Numbered from the stretch's first letter, positions 7,986-18,464 are shown. The stretch: DNA of 64,000 bases from Paraglaciecola hydrolytica (GCF_001565895.1 NZ_LSNE01000007.1:81646-145645); one strand, 5' to 3'. Notes: generated by a model from the letters alone, not told the origin. A program made the numbers and translations.

Positions 7986-8492
7986 CTAATATTCCAGCAC
8001 TAATCCTTGCACTGAGAGACTGAACTTGGCGGGTTCGTTGCCCACCATGTTGAGCTCAATGCTTTCTAGATCAAGCAGTATGATGGGCGGTAAGGTTTGA
8101 CCTATGGTTTGTTTGATGACTTTTACGGCTTCACTAGAATCCTGCATATTGTCTTGGCTGATAAAAAATTCATCAAGTTTAGGGCGATCAAAACGCAGAG
8201 TGTTATTCACCGTCTGGATACTCGCGGTATCTATAATTAAGCCTTCTGCGTATAAATTTTGCTCTTGATAAGTGACTTTAATTTTAACTTCGATTTCCAT
8301 TTCATTGTCTAGATATTGAATAACCACCTTGGGCTCAGAAAATACCGCTTCAACACCCTCATAACTGCGGATAACCGGAAAACGTGTTTGTAAACTGCGG
8401 GTCATTTCTGCCGCCGTGATCGTGTATTGCTCGGCTATGGCATTGGAGCCCAGTAGTAGGGCATAAAGTAATACAGCTAGATAGATTTTCAT
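7986..8492 (-). CDS. DUF1439 (YceB-like) envelope protein
   Basis: The 168-aa product has a standard signal peptide (about residues 1-20, ending AIA|EQ) and a mature domain rich in beta-strand pattern. Family-like features are YTITAAEMTRSLQTRFP near the start and a lipid-binding style fold ending LSVQGLVLEY. E. coli YceB is a lipoprotein; here no lipobox cysteine is visible, so this one is probably periplasmic. The function is unknown, and the family assignment is made from overall pattern with moderate certainty. It probably forms an operon with the DUF1275 gene that follows it. Confidence 0.6.
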   Translation of the reverse strand: MKIYLAVLLYALLLGSNAIAEQYTITAAEMTRSLQTRFPVIRSYEGVEAVFSEPKVVIQYLDNEMEIEVKIKVTYQEQNLYAEGLIIDTASIQTVNNTLRFDRPKLDEFFISQDNMQDSSEAVKVIKQTIGQTLPPIILLDLESIELNMVGNEPAKFSLSVQGLVLEY

Positions 8493-8674
8493 TACACATC
8501 CTTAATTCTGGTCTCAAGCTTAATTAGTTAGTGCTTGTTGGCGACAAATAACTTTTAATACTTTTATCGACTAAACATCATCTTAGCGACTTATTGGCTG
8601 ATACACATTAGTTTTAGTTGATGTCATTAAATGAATATTGGCTATTGGCCCAGCGTTGAAATTGAGGAATTGGA

Positions 8675-9670
8675 ATGTCAGATAAACCCTTAGAAAATTT
8701 TTCACGTGCGGATCGTGATGGTTTGCTGTGGTGTTACATCATTGAAGCAAATCAAAGTGCGCAACTTTGTAGCTTCGAAGAAGTAAAAGCCTATCAAGGC
8801 AGCGGTTATACTTGGGTGCATATGCAAAGCGACGAGCTAGATACGCCCCTGACCTTGGAAAAACTCGGTCTTGCTCCCGCTCGTATTGAGTCATTATGTG
8901 CCTTAGAAACCCGACCCAAGGCCCAAGATTACGCTGATGGTATGCTGATTTATTTGCGTGGTATTAATCGAAATCCTGAAGCTGACCCTGAAGATATGGT
9001 GTCGCTACGTGTATGGGTACGGGAAAAACAGCTTATTTCCTTACGCCGCAAAGATAGGCGTTTATTGTCGGTACTAGATGTAAAAGAACGTCTCGACAAT
9101 GGCGAGTGTCCAGCCAGCCCAATGGATCTAGTGGTTAACATCGTTAATTGTATTACCGACCGTATCAGTGAAACCGTTGATGAACTGGATGACGAATTGA
9201 CAGAGTTTGAATCTCAAGATGTACCTCAGCATGAATCTCGTGGGCGTTTAATGCAGGCGCGACGTCAAGCAGCTGCCCTAAGGCGCTATCTGGCACCACA
9301 ACGTGATGCGCTTGAAGCCATTATCCGCGCCAATAAATATATGAGCGACGAACATATCCATGATATTCGGATGGATTACGACCGCATCACTCGTTATGTG
9401 GAGGATCTTGATCTGGCCAAAGAGCGCGCCATGGTGCTGCAAGATGAATTACGTAACCGTATAGCCGAACAACAAGGCATGCGTATGTATGTACTATCGT
9501 TAGTGACCGCCATCTTTTTACCCCTGTCATTTTTAACTGGCGTGTTTGGCATGAATGTAGGGGGCTTACCGGGCCTGGAAAATCCCGATGCTTTTACGAT
9601 GCTGGCCATCGGTATGGGAGTCATTGCCCTTGGAATTACGGGTTATATGCTGTGGAAAAAGTGGATGTGA
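8675..9670 (+). CDS. zntB: Zinc transporter ZntB (CorA-like family)
   Basis: A 331-aa protein, close to E. coli ZntB (327 aa). A long cytoplasmic alpha/beta and helical domain contains LRRYLAPQRDAL and the coiled-coil region around ETVDELDDELTEFE. Two C-terminal membrane helices follow (about 268-290 and 303-325). They are separated by the GMN signature (about 292-294), here GVFGMNVGGLPG, which forms the pore mouth of CorA/ZntB channels. The GGLPG extension after GMN favours ZntB over CorA. Zn2+ transport is the known role of the family. The gene is transcribed alone; a degenerate CTAG-type repeat follows the stop. Confidence 0.88.
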   Translation: MSDKPLENFSRADRDGLLWCYIIEANQSAQLCSFEEVKAYQGSGYTWVHMQSDELDTPLTLEKLGLAPARIESLCALETRPKAQDYADGMLIYLRGINRNPEADPEDMVSLRVWVREKQLISLRRKDRRLLSVLDVKERLDNGECPASPMDLVVNIVNCITDRISETVDELDDELTEFESQDVPQHESRGRLMQARRQAAALRRYLAPQRDALEAIIRANKYMSDEHIHDIRMDYDRITRYVEDLDLAKERAMVLQDELRNRIAEQQGMRMYVLSLVTAIFLPLSFLTGVFGMNVGGLPGLENPDAFTMLAIGMGVIALGITGYMLWKKWM

Positions 9671-9678
9671 TGAGAAAA

Positions 9679-9797
9679 AGCAGTAGATAGATAATAGATG
9701 CAGTAGATAGATACTAGATTCTAGTAAATAGTTAAAAGCCACAGCCACAGCCACAGCTAAAGCTAAAGCTATTTACCACTGAGGACACGGATAAATC
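9679..9797. repeat. Degenerate CTAG-type composite repeat behind zntB
   Basis: The element starts nine bases after the zntB stop with AGCAGTAGATAG and continues as ACTAGATTCTAGTAAATAG. It then passes into short direct repeats (CCACAG three times, CTAAAG twice) and ends in TTTACCACTGAGGACACGG. Start, AAAAGCC linker and ACCAC.GAGGACAC tail are the three modules seen in the other CTAG elements. Many CTAG sites here have decayed to GTAG or ATAG. Confidence 0.6.
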
Positions 9798-9830
9798 AGT
9801 GTTTAAAAAAATGTGGTGAACGGCAAGAAG

Positions 9831-10382
9831 CTAATTAGTTTTACGTTTAAACACAAACTTCGTTTCGGTTTTTGTGCCTTTATCGTCGATCACCACAAAA
9901 ACATGTAGCTCATCTGGACTGACTAAACGATAGGTGTAACCTTCGAAAAACACCTCGTTGTCGCCTAACTTAACCAGTTTAAACTCCATAAATTGGTCTT
10001 TTTCCTCCCAGCCTGTCAGATCGGCTGAAAAGTGTTTAAGGCGCAGTACCAAACTGCCATCTTGTTCAAACAGGGTGAGCAATTCGTAAAATTTGACTTG
10101 CTGATTGTTCGCGAATTTAAACGAGGCCATCATGCTACCTGCTAACGGAGCTGACCAGATTTCTTCGGTCTGGCCGCCCCATTTCTCACCTTGCCAATAT
10201 CCGGCCATCCAACTGACATCGGCGATCGTTGCTGTGGGCGGCGTCATGTGTGCTTGCAGAGTTAGTGTATTGGGAAACTGCTGTTTTTCTGGATTGGCTA
10301 CACCATGGAGTGATGCTGTAAGTGAGCACAAAAACAATGTGCTTAAACTGATAAAAAGACGTAATTGTTTGTTGTTTAACAT
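9831..10382 (-). CDS. Exported DUF6265-like protein
   Basis: A 183-aa protein with an N-terminal signal peptide (hydrophobic core about residues 9-24). The mature domain has the pattern of DUF6265/lipocalin-like proteins: WMAGYWQGEKWGGQTEEIWS (about 58-77), then APLAGSMMASFKF and a series of beta strands ending in FKRKTN. The family has no characterised function; small hydrophobic-ligand binding is only a guess from the fold. The gene stands alone, divergent from the GntP-type permease. Confidence 0.6.
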   Translation of the reverse strand: MLNNKQLRLFISLSTLFLCSLTASLHGVANPEKQQFPNTLTLQAHMTPPTATIADVSWMAGYWQGEKWGGQTEEIWSAPLAGSMMASFKFANNQQVKFYELLTLFEQDGSLVLRLKHFSADLTGWEEKDQFMEFKLVKLGDNEVFFEGYTYRLVSPDELHVFVVIDDKGTKTETKFVFKRKTN

Positions 10383-10534
10383 CTGCTGCTCGCTTGAATT
10401 GAAGTGCTCGGCTTATGACCGATTATTCGTTATTTGCATTTTAAAAACTATTAATTAAACAGGTTAATAGATTGTTAATCACGGCTTGTGCCGATATTCT
10501 GTTAAAAACCAATCATTTACCTATAAGGTTGAGC

Positions 10535-11908
10535 ATGGAATCCTCGTTTATATCATCCGCCCCGTGGTTATTATCAGTGGCTTTGGCGGCTGTACTGTTA
10601 CTACTTTGGTTGATCATCAAGCTGCGTATACACGCTTTTGTGGCCCTGTGTTTGGTGAGTTTAGTCACCGCGTTGGCTGCGGGAATATCGGTGACTCAGG
10701 TAGTACCAACGCTACTGGGCAGCTTTGGCGGAACCTTGGCTTCAGTGGCTTTGTTGGTCGGCTTGGGTGCGATGATTGGTAAACTACTTGAAGTCTCCGG
10801 TGGGGCTCAGGTATTAGCTGAGCGCTTAGTGAGCTATTTTGGTGAAAAAAGAGCGCCCTTAGCTTTGGGCATTGCTTCTTTGTGTTTTGGTTTTCCGATC
10901 TTTTTTGATGCTGGCTTGATCGTCATGATGCCCATCATTTTCAGTGTGGCCAAACGTTTTGGTGGTTCGGTATTGGCTTATGCTTTGCCTGCCGCTGGGG
11001 CTTTTGCGGTAATGCATGCCTTTGTGCCACCCCATCCTGGCCCAGTGGCTGCTGCCGACTTTTTAGGTGCGGATATGGGTTTGTTATTGTTGATCGGGTT
11101 GCTGATCGCTATACCTACCTGGTATTTAGGGGCTTATGTGTATAGTCGTTATGCCAGCCGACGTTTTCATATCCCCTTAAATTCATTGTTATTTTCTGCC
11201 GAGCCCGATCAGGAAGTCGCTGAAAAACCCAGTTTTATCAGTGTCTTAAGTATTTTGTTGTTGCCAGTTTTACTGATTTTTATGGATACCGGTTTGAATA
11301 CCTTGTTAACCGCAGGGCTTATTCAGGCTGACAACTTGTTTATCGATACCTTACGTTTATTGGGCAAAACCCCAGTGGCTCTGTTGCTTACCTTGTTACT
11401 GAGCATAGTGTTGTTCAGTCGTCGTTACAGCATGGCTAAAATCGAAGCCTGGTGTGGTGATTCCTTAGCGCCTATCTGTGGGGTTATCTTGGTAACAGGT
11501 GCTGGTGGTATGTTTGGCGGAGTATTACGTGCTAGTGGTATAGGTGATGCCTTGGCTGGTTTGCTAGCTGATACCGGTATGCCCATCATAGTGGCCGGTT
11601 TTATTATTTCGGCTTGTTTACGCGTTGCACAAGGTTCGGCCACTGTGGCCTTAACTACTACTGCCGCGTTGTTAACACCAGTGGTCGCCACTGCTACTGG
11701 TTTATCGGCCATCGACTTATGTTGTGTGGTGATAGCTATTGCTGGTGGCGCGACGGTGTTATCTCATTTTAATGACTCGGGCTTTTGGTTGGTCAGCCGT
11801 TTACTGAATATGGACGAAAAAACCACGCTAAAAACCTGGACGGTAATGGAAACCTTATTGGGCACCATTGCATTTTTATTAGCTTGCATCATTAGCGCGC
11901 TGTTTTGA
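10535..11908 (+). CDS. GntP-family gluconate/organic-acid:H+ permease
   Basis: From the ATG at 10535 (TAAGG seven bases upstream) the protein has 457 residues and about 12-14 membrane spans. Typical GntP blocks are LVGLGAMIGKLLEVSGGAQVLA, FGFPIFFDAGLIVMMPIIF, HAFVPPHPGPVAAA, RVAQGSATVALTTTAAL and the C-terminal SHFNDSGFWLVSRL. Members import gluconate or related acids with protons. No gluconate kinase or regulator lies next to it, so the substrate is undecided. An upstream frame extension of 21 codons is open but adds no family-like sequence. Confidence 0.9.
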   Translation: MESSFISSAPWLLSVALAAVLLLLWLIIKLRIHAFVALCLVSLVTALAAGISVTQVVPTLLGSFGGTLASVALLVGLGAMIGKLLEVSGGAQVLAERLVSYFGEKRAPLALGIASLCFGFPIFFDAGLIVMMPIIFSVAKRFGGSVLAYALPAAGAFAVMHAFVPPHPGPVAAADFLGADMGLLLLIGLLIAIPTWYLGAYVYSRYASRRFHIPLNSLLFSAEPDQEVAEKPSFISVLSILLLPVLLIFMDTGLNTLLTAGLIQADNLFIDTLRLLGKTPVALLLTLLLSIVLFSRRYSMAKIEAWCGDSLAPICGVILVTGAGGMFGGVLRASGIGDALAGLLADTGMPIIVAGFIISACLRVAQGSATVALTTTAALLTPVVATATGLSAIDLCCVVIAIAGGATVLSHFNDSGFWLVSRLLNMDEKTTLKTWTVMETLLGTIAFLLACIISALF

Positions 11909-11922
11909 TAAAGCAGAGACTA

Positions 11923-12025
11923 GAGACTAGTAAATAGACACTAGAAACTAGTAAAAGCCGAAGGCAGTACATACTAGTGGCTAGTTAAGAGCAAAGCCAA
12001 AAGCCTCTGACCACAGAGGCCATAA
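11923..12025. repeat. CTAG composite repeat behind the GntP gene
   Basis: The element starts about 15 bases after the GntP stop as AGCAGAGACTAGAGACTAG, followed by TAAATAG, CACTAGAAACTAG, a short gap and CTAGTGGCTAG. The linker GCAAAGCCAAAAGCC and the CTGACCACAGAGGCC tail follow. The remaining bases to 12126 are AT-rich with no gene or clear hairpin. The full 11909-12225 gap between the convergent GntP and EamA-type genes therefore consists almost entirely of repeat material. Confidence 0.7.
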
Positions 12026-12126
12026 AAATGGAATTGGTTAAATTTTTTTGGCTTTTGCTTAGCATAAGGTTTTCTCGGTGAATCGTTTTGTCTTGACTTG
12101 TCTTTTGCCTTTACTCTCTACAATTA

Positions 12127-12215
12127 CTAGCATCTAGCATCTAGCATCTAGCATCTAGCATCTAGCATCTAGCATCTAGCATCTAGCATCTAGCATCTAG
12201 CATCTAGCATCTAGC
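12127..12215. repeat. Tandem array of a 7-bp CATCTAG unit (about 12.7 copies)
   Basis: From 12127 the unit CATCTAG is repeated head to tail without visible mismatch up to 12215. Read in the direction of the EamA-type gene it begins 10-15 bases past the stop codon as GCAGTTGCTAGATGCTAG, so it is an expanded form of the CTAG element seen behind other genes. A 7-bp perfect repeat of this length is likely to vary in copy number between strains. Confidence 0.9.
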
Positions 12216-12225
12216 AACTGCTTCA

Positions 12226-13128
12226 TTACCGTTTTTTAATCATCAACCACACCGCCAGCATCACCATAGTGAGTCCGGCCAAGTGATAAAGGGTAAAAGC
12301 TTCACCGAGCCAAAACACCGCCACCACTGAGGTGATGACGGGGCCACAAGTTCCGACTACGCTGGTACGTTCTGGCCCCATACGATTTATCGCTTCGGCT
12401 ACTAAGAATGAGGGAATGACAGTGGCAAATAAGGCTATAGCGGCGCAGACCAATAAGGCCGCATAACCAACCTGTAAATCGCTAAACGAATGCGTAAAAC
12501 TAAAATGCAGCAAGATCACCACACTGGCCGATAACATGGCAATACAGGTAAACATCAAACTTCCCACTTTGCCTATCAGGGGTTTACTCCACAAGGTATA
12601 GATGGCAAAACTGACAGCGCTAATAAACACCAGAGCAGTACCAAATAGTACGTCGCGGCCTAAAGTGACCATGTCGTGACCAAAAATAAGCAAGATACCG
12701 GCATAAGACAGGGCCAAAATTCCCCAGATATTCCGTGGCATAGGCGTTTTAAACACCCAGCGGGACAGCAGTACCACTATGGTGGGAAAACAAAACAACA
12801 CCACTCGTTCAAGCTGAGCACTGATGTATTGCAAGGCCCACAGATCCAGATAACTCGCCACATAATAACCGAGTATGCCCAAACCCAAAATAACGGCTAA
12901 ATTGCTGGTATAAGCAGCATGCAGTTGTGGTTTTTTATGCCACAACACTAGCCCAACAATTAAATAAATGGGCGCCGCAAATATCATGCGTAAGGCAATA
13001 AGTTGACTGCTGTCGATGCCCAATAAATAGGCTTGTTTAACCAAGATGGGTTTCATGGAAAACAAAAAGGTGCCACCCAAGGCAAATAATAAAGCAGATA
13101 AAAAAGAGTGTTGTTTGCTGTCGTTCAT
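12226..13128 (-). CDS. DMT-superfamily (EamA) transporter
   Basis: This 300-aa protein has ten hydrophobic segments forming two EamA repeats of five helices each (about residues 12-140 and 150-297). ALGGTFLFSMKPILVKQA at the N-terminus and ERTSVVGTCGPVITSVVAVFWLGE in the second half are typical of drug/metabolite exporters. The substrate cannot be predicted. It ends close to the 7-bp CTAG array and lies downstream of the leuD terminator, so it is probably transcribed separately from the leu operon. Confidence 0.88.
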   Translation of the reverse strand: MNDSKQHSFLSALLFALGGTFLFSMKPILVKQAYLLGIDSSQLIALRMIFAAPIYLIVGLVLWHKKPQLHAAYTSNLAVILGLGILGYYVASYLDLWALQYISAQLERVVLFCFPTIVVLLSRWVFKTPMPRNIWGILALSYAGILLIFGHDMVTLGRDVLFGTALVFISAVSFAIYTLWSKPLIGKVGSLMFTCIAMLSASVVILLHFSFTHSFSDLQVGYAALLVCAAIALFATVIPSFLVAEAINRMGPERTSVVGTCGPVITSVVAVFWLGEAFTLYHLAGLTMVMLAVWLMIKKR

Positions 13129-13160
13129 GGTTTTTACCGTGCACTTTAAAAGCTAGAAAC

Positions 13161-13185
13161 AAAAAACGACCCAAGAGGGTCGTTT
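13161..13185 (-). terminator. Rho-independent terminator of the leuABCD operon
   Basis: A perfect 9-bp stem (AAACGACCC at 13164-13172, GGGTCGTTT at 13177-13185) with a 4-base loop lies 30 bp past the leuD stop. On the minus strand the stem is followed by a run of T residues, as required for intrinsic termination of leuD transcription. Confidence 0.9.
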
Positions 13186-13215
13186 GTATAAAACACCAAT
13201 TGGTTAATTTACATC

Positions 13216-13845
13216 TTAAGCGGTTTGCCACTTAGGTAGATTGTTTTCAAAGGCGGTGATCTGAGCGTCGAGCTCGAGAGTTAAACCAATCGCATCTAAA
13301 CCTTTTAGCAGACTGGTTTTATGTTGCTCTGCGATGTCAAAGTGAAAGTTTAAGTTATTTACTGTGACACTTTGCTCTTGCAAATTAACCGTAACTGCCA
13401 CTGTGGGATCGGCTGCAACGGCAGCAAATAACTGGTCAATTTCGTTACTTTTCAATTGCACCGGCAATAATTGATTGTTGATGCAGTTACCGTAAAAAAT
13501 GTCGGCAAAACTGGTGGCGATGACAATTTTAAAACCGTAATCATCTAATGCCCACGGGGCGTGTTCACGACTTGAACCACAACCAAAATTTTCACGAGTA
13601 AGTAGTATGCTTGCTCCTTGATATTCTGCTTTGTTCAAAGAAAATTCAGGGTTTAACACCTGTTCGTGTTGATCCAGATAACGCCAGTCGTGGAACAAAT
13701 GTTTACCATAACCACTGCGCGTAACTGCAGTCAAAAATTGTTTGGGGATGATTTGATCCGTATCTACATTGGCCTGATTTAACGGCGCGATACGACCCGT
13801 GTGGATGTTGATGCCGGCATCTGTTGTTTGAGTGTTCATATTCAT
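13216..13845 (-). CDS. leuD: 3-isopropylmalate dehydratase small subunit
   Basis: This 209-aa protein is the small subunit of isopropylmalate isomerase, which with LeuC interconverts 2- and 3-isopropylmalate in leucine synthesis. The family blocks [16 protein letters not shown] (about 24-39), the substrate-binding loop [20 protein letters not shown] (about 77-96) and [16 protein letters not shown] are all present. A second ATG two codons downstream is an alternative start. It follows leuC with a 32-bp gap and is the last gene of the operon. Confidence 0.97.
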   Translation of the reverse strand: MNMNTQTTDAGINIHTGRIAPLNQANVDTDQIIPKQFLTAVTRSGYGKHLFHDWRYLDQHEQVLNPEFSLNKAEYQGASILLTRENFGCGSSREHAPWALDDYGFKIVIATSFADIFYGNCINNQLLPVQLKSNEIDQLFAAVAADPTVAVTVNLQEQSVTVNNLNFHFDIAEQHKTSLLKGLDAIGLTLELDAQITAFENNLPKWQTA

Positions 13846-13877
13846 AGTTTCCTTATAGCCTGTGCTAGTACCGGTTA

Positions 13878-15290
13878 TTATTGATAGTCGCGTACGTCGG
13901 CAAAATGACCGGCTAAAGCAGCGGCAGCAGCCATGGCTGGACTAACCAAATGGGTGCGAGCACCACGGCCTTGGCGACCTTCAAAGTTACGGTTGCTGGT
14001 GGAAGCACAACGATCACCGGCTTGGAGTACGTCGTCGTTCATACCTAGGCACATGGAGCAGCCAGGTAAACGCCATTCAAAACCGGCTTCGATAAAAATC
14101 TTATCTAGCTGTTCAGCTTCGGCTTGTTGTTTAACGGCAACCGAGCCCGGTACAACGATGGCAGTGACGCCTTTAGCGACTTTGCCGTGTTTAGCGATAG
14201 CCGCCGCAGCGCGCATATCTTCAATACGACCATTAGTACATGAGCCGATAAATACGTTATTTACCGCCAAATCAGACAGTTTTTGACCTGGCACCAAGTC
14301 CATGTATTTAAGGGCTTTAACCGCAGAATCTTGATCGATTGGATCACTGAAATCACTGGGTGCAGGCACAGGGTGATTAACACCAATAACCTGACCTGGG
14401 TTAGTTCCCCACGTGACTTGTGGGGTGATGTCGTTAGCATTTAATTCAATCACGGTATCAAATACCGCATCGCTGTCAGATTTTAAGGTGGACCAATAGG
14501 CAAGGGCTTGTGTCCAGTTGTCGCCTTTAGGTGCATATTCACGACCTTGCACGTAATCAAAAGTAGTTTGATCAGGCGCGATTAAACCTGCTTTAGCGCC
14601 AGCCTCAATACTCATGTTACAGACTGTCATGCGCTCCTCCATGCTTAAGCTGGAAATCGCTTCACCTGTGTATTCAATCACATAACCCGTTGCGCCAGCA
14701 TGACCAATTTTACCGATAATGGCCAAAATCACGTCTTTAGCGGTAATGCCTATTGGCAAGCTGCCATTCACTTGCACTTTCATGCTCTTTGCTTTGCTTT
14801 GTTTTAAGGTTTGGGTGGCAAATACGTGCTCAACCTGAGACGTACCAATACCAAAGGCCAAGGCACCAAAAGCACCATGGGTGGCTGTGTGAGAATCACC
14901 ACACACCACTGTCATACCCGGTTGGATTAACCCCAATTCCGGGCCCATAACATGGACTATGCCTTGTTTTTGATGGCCAACAGGGAACAATTGAATACCG
15001 TGTTTTTCACAGTTGTCAGCCAAGGTTTGTAGCTGCAATTTGTTGGTTGGGCCACACGCATCAATGGCTAATGAACGGGTAGAAATACTGTGATCCATGG
15101 TGGCGAAGGTGCGCTGCGGACAACGCACTTTACGGCCTTTGGCATCTAAACCAGCAAAGGCTTGTGGTGTGGTGACTTCATGGATCAAGTGGCGATCAAT
15201 ATAAATTAAACCTTCTTCACCTGTAGCAGAGGTTTGCTGAGCGCTAATAATATGAGCTTGCCATATTTTATCGTATAAGGTTGTTGCCAT
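13878..15290 (-). CDS. leuC: 3-isopropylmalate dehydratase large subunit
   Basis: The 470-aa aconitase-superfamily subunit carries the [4Fe-4S] cluster. The three cluster cysteines are expected in [10 protein letters not shown] (about 344-353) and in the CSMCLGMN motif (about 407-414). [19 protein letters not shown] (about 129-147) is the conserved substrate-site block. Length equals that of E. coli LeuC (466 aa) within a few residues. The 137-bp gap to leuB holds an inverted repeat rather than a terminator with a U-run. Confidence 0.98.
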   Translation of the reverse strand: MATTLYDKIWQAHIISAQQTSATGEEGLIYIDRHLIHEVTTPQAFAGLDAKGRKVRCPQRTFATMDHSISTRSLAIDACGPTNKLQLQTLADNCEKHGIQLFPVGHQKQGIVHVMGPELGLIQPGMTVVCGDSHTATHGAFGALAFGIGTSQVEHVFATQTLKQSKAKSMKVQVNGSLPIGITAKDVILAIIGKIGHAGATGYVIEYTGEAISSLSMEERMTVCNMSIEAGAKAGLIAPDQTTFDYVQGREYAPKGDNWTQALAYWSTLKSDSDAVFDTVIELNANDITPQVTWGTNPGQVIGVNHPVPAPSDFSDPIDQDSAVKALKYMDLVPGQKLSDLAVNNVFIGSCTNGRIEDMRAAAAIAKHGKVAKGVTAIVVPGSVAVKQQAEAEQLDKIFIEAGFEWRLPGCSMCLGMNDDVLQAGDRCASTSNRNFEGRQGRGARTHLVSPAMAAAAALAGHFADVRDYQ

Positions 15291-15315
15291 TTTACTTACT
15301 CTTTATCTGTTTATA

Positions 15316-15382
15316 CCCGTCACCCTTGAAGTGTTAATGTTGTAGGCGGCGGTCATTTACCACCCACCTGCAACTTCAAGAG
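15316..15382. repeat. Imperfect inverted repeat in the leuB-leuC gap
   Basis: The arms CTTGAAG...GTTGTAGGCGG and CCACCTGCAACTTCAAG face each other across a GC-rich centre (about 67 bp overall). This resembles the palindromic intergenic repeats common in Alteromonadales. Inside the operon it could act as an RNA processing or stability element and shift the leuC/leuD to leuA/leuB ratio; that effect is inferred. Confidence 0.5.
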
Positions 15383-15427
15383 TTCAGTGTATTTAATTGT
15401 TACGTGTCTTAGTGTGGCTAGTTAAAA

Positions 15428-16522
<1,095 letters not shown>

Positions 16523-18079
16523 TTATACCCCTACTATCTTTACTTGTTTTTTTTGTTGGTCGATTTGATCGGCCAAATGTGTGTTATTTAATACATAAAT
16601 GAGGGCTTTAACCCCTGATTCCACTATGTCAGTGGCAAGTCCAATACCGTTAAAACGACGACCATTGTACTCGGCTATGACACTAACTTGGGCGAGGGCA
16701 TTGGCACCTTCACCTTTTGAGTCCAGTTTAAAATCAACGATCTCAATAAGGTTGTGACCCAATACTTTAGTAATGGCGTTATACGCGGCATCAACAGGAC
16801 CATTGCCTATGGCGGTCTCGGTTTTTTCTTCATCACCTACCATCAAACTGACGGTGGCACTGGGGATGATTTCTTTGCCTGAAGTAGCATGCAAATACTT
16901 TAATTCGTAATGGGCATGTTCATGTTTTTGCTGACTGAAAAACAACAAGGCCTCTAAATCGTAATCAAAAACCTGACCTTTTTTATCGGCCAATTTAACA
17001 AAGGCTTCGTAGACTGTTTCTAAATCAAAGTCTGACTCTTTATAACCTAGCTCCATCAAACGATGTTTGATCACGTGGCGGCCCGAGCGAGAGGTCAAAT
17101 TTAAGTTGTTTTTGTTAATACCGACACTTTCTGGTGTCATGATCTCATAGGTATTTTGCGCTTTTAAGACACCATCTTGGTGGATACCAGACGAGTGACT
17201 AAAGGCATTGGCACCGACTATGGCTTTATTGGCCTGCACTGGCATATTACACAAGTTGCTGACCAGCTTAGAAGTACGTGAAATTTCCTGACTGCGGATA
17301 TTGGTGTTTAAACCCAACATGGCCTGACGGGTTTGTAAAATCATGGCGATTTCTTCTAATGAACAGTTACCTGCGCGCTCACCTAAACCATTAATCGTAC
17401 ATTCAACCTGACGGGCTCCTTGCTCAACTGCCGCAAGTGAGTTGGCCACGGCTAAACCTAAGTCGTTATGGCAATGCACTGAGATGATGGCTTTGTCGAT
17501 ATTAGGCACGCGGTTAAACAAGTTTTTAATGATGCCACCAAACTCAGTGGGCGTGGTGTAACCCACTGTATCAGGAATATTTACTGTAGTTGCGCCAGCG
17601 TTGATAGCGGCTTCAACCATACGACACAAATAATCGATATTAGTACGGCCAGCATCTTCACAGGAAAATTCCACATCATTGGTATAACGTCGAGCGCGTT
17701 TAACCGCTTGTACCGCCATTTCTACTATTTCGTCTTGGGTCTTACGTAATTTTGCACCCACATGAATTTCTGAAGTAGCAATAAAGGTATGAATGCGGAA
17801 ATGGTCGGCCACTTTTAGGGCTTCGCCGCAGGCATCGATATCTTTATCTAAGGCGCGAGATAAACCACACACTGTGGCGTTTTTGATTTCACGGGCAATG
17901 GTTTGCACTGATTTAAAATCACCAGGTGAAGAAACAGGAAAACCGGCTTCAATGATGTCCACGCCAAGTCGCTCGAGAGCTAAAGCAATCTTCAGTTTTT
18001 CCTTAACGCCTAAACTGGCGGGAAGGGCTTGTTCGCCGTCCCGCAAGGTTGTGTCGAATATTTTGACTTGGTTTGACAT
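16523..18079 (-). CDS. leuA: 2-isopropylmalate synthase
   Basis: A 518-aa enzyme condensing acetyl-CoA with 2-oxoisovalerate, the first committed leucine step. The catalytic TIM barrel begins with [15 protein letters not shown] (RDGEQ at 13-17). It carries the metal-binding [18 protein letters not shown] and the linker region around [11 protein letters not shown]. The C-terminal part (about 390-518) is the regulatory domain that binds leucine for feedback inhibition. The ATG at 18079 has a GGAGAAGG ribosome-binding site. It is the first enzyme gene of leuABCD and lies downstream of an attenuator. Confidence 0.98.
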   Translation of the reverse strand: MSNQVKIFDTTLRDGEQALPASLGVKEKLKIALALERLGVDIIEAGFPVSSPGDFKSVQTIAREIKNATVCGLSRALDKDIDACGEALKVADHFRIHTFIATSEIHVGAKLRKTQDEIVEMAVQAVKRARRYTNDVEFSCEDAGRTNIDYLCRMVEAAINAGATTVNIPDTVGYTTPTEFGGIIKNLFNRVPNIDKAIISVHCHNDLGLAVANSLAAVEQGARQVECTINGLGERAGNCSLEEIAMILQTRQAMLGLNTNIRSQEISRTSKLVSNLCNMPVQANKAIVGANAFSHSSGIHQDGVLKAQNTYEIMTPESVGINKNNLNLTSRSGRHVIKHRLMELGYKESDFDLETVYEAFVKLADKKGQVFDYDLEALLFFSQQKHEHAHYELKYLHATSGKEIIPSATVSLMVGDEEKTETAIGNGPVDAAYNAITKVLGHNLIEIVDFKLDSKGEGANALAQVSVIAEYNGRRFNGIGLATDIVESGVKALIYVLNNTHLADQIDQQKKQVKIVGV

Positions 18080-18149
18080 ACCTTCTCCTGTTGCTCTGTG
18101 GTTGATGACCTGTTGTGCATTTTTGCTAGATTAAAAAATGACACATACA

Positions 18150-18175
18150 AAAAACCCGTGCCTTGCACGGGTTTT
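18150..18175 (-). terminator. leu attenuator: intrinsic terminator in the leader of leuA
   Basis: An 11-bp stem (AAAACCCGTGC at 18151-18161 and GCACGGGTTTT at 18165-18175) with a 3-base loop is followed on the minus strand by six T residues. It lies between the Leu-rich leader peptide and leuA. The octamer GCACGGGT of the downstream arm on the minus strand recurs at the end of the leader reading frame, so that segment can pair with the other arm and prevent the terminator. This is the layout of ribosome-mediated attenuation. Confidence 0.9.
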
Positions 18176-18208
18176 GTAAAAATTAAACTAGTTTAGTTTA
18201 CTTACAAC

Positions 18209-18265
18209 CTACCCGTGCAGTCTTGCTGCCAGAAGGAGTAGGATAGAGAGAAATAATGTTTTCAT
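18209..18265 (-). CDS. leuL: leu operon leader peptide (18 aa, seven leucines)
   Basis: The frame from the ATG at 18265 encodes MKTLFLSILLLLAARLHG and stops at a TAG at 18209-18211. Seven of eighteen residues are Leu, four of them consecutive, and Leu codons CTA and CTC are used. The final codons CTG CAC GGG TAG contain the antiterminator segment GCACGGGT. When charged tRNA-Leu is scarce, a ribosome stalled at the Leu run leaves this segment free to pair with the terminator's first arm. Otherwise the ribosome at the stop codon covers it and the terminator forms. No strong ribosome-binding site precedes the ATG. Too short for routine gene calling. Confidence 0.85.
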   Translation of the reverse strand: MKTLFLSILLLLAARLHG

Positions 18266-18319
18266 GGTGTATTTGACCAAAAATCTTCTATGTAAATAAA
18301 CAACTCACTAAGTGCGGTA

Positions 18320-18348
18320 TTTGTAACCTTTTAGGCCAAGTGGGTCAA
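18320..18348 (-). promoter_or_regulatory. Likely sigma-70 promoter of the leu operon
   Basis: On the minus strand TTGACC (18343-18348) is followed after 17 bases by TACAAA (18320-18325). Transcription would start near 18312, about 47 bases ahead of the leader peptide ATG, which suits an attenuated operon. Confidence 0.6.
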
Positions 18349-18417
18349 TACTAAAGCGGATTTAAAGTTATAACTTAATGATATAAATATTATACAAAGG
18401 CTAAGTTGTTTTTAGTA

Positions 18418-18464
18418 TATACCCAAGTAACCTGAAACTCGTATCTTCAGGTTGTTTGGGTATA
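18418..18464. repeat. REP-like palindrome
   Basis: The 19-base arms TATACCCAAGTAACCTGAA (18418-18436) and TTCAGGTTGTTTGGGTATA (18446-18464) pair with two mismatches around a 9-base loop. Palindromes of this TACCCAAG...CTTGGGTA kind are common between genes in Alteromonadales. It sits upstream of the leu promoter and the divergent binding-protein gene. Confidence 0.7.

Noticed and set aside
12127..12215. Possible CRISPR array
   Set aside because: The 7-bp units are contiguous with no spacers, and no cas gene is present. The 105-bp periodicity at 32798-37018 is protein-coding repeat, also not CRISPR.
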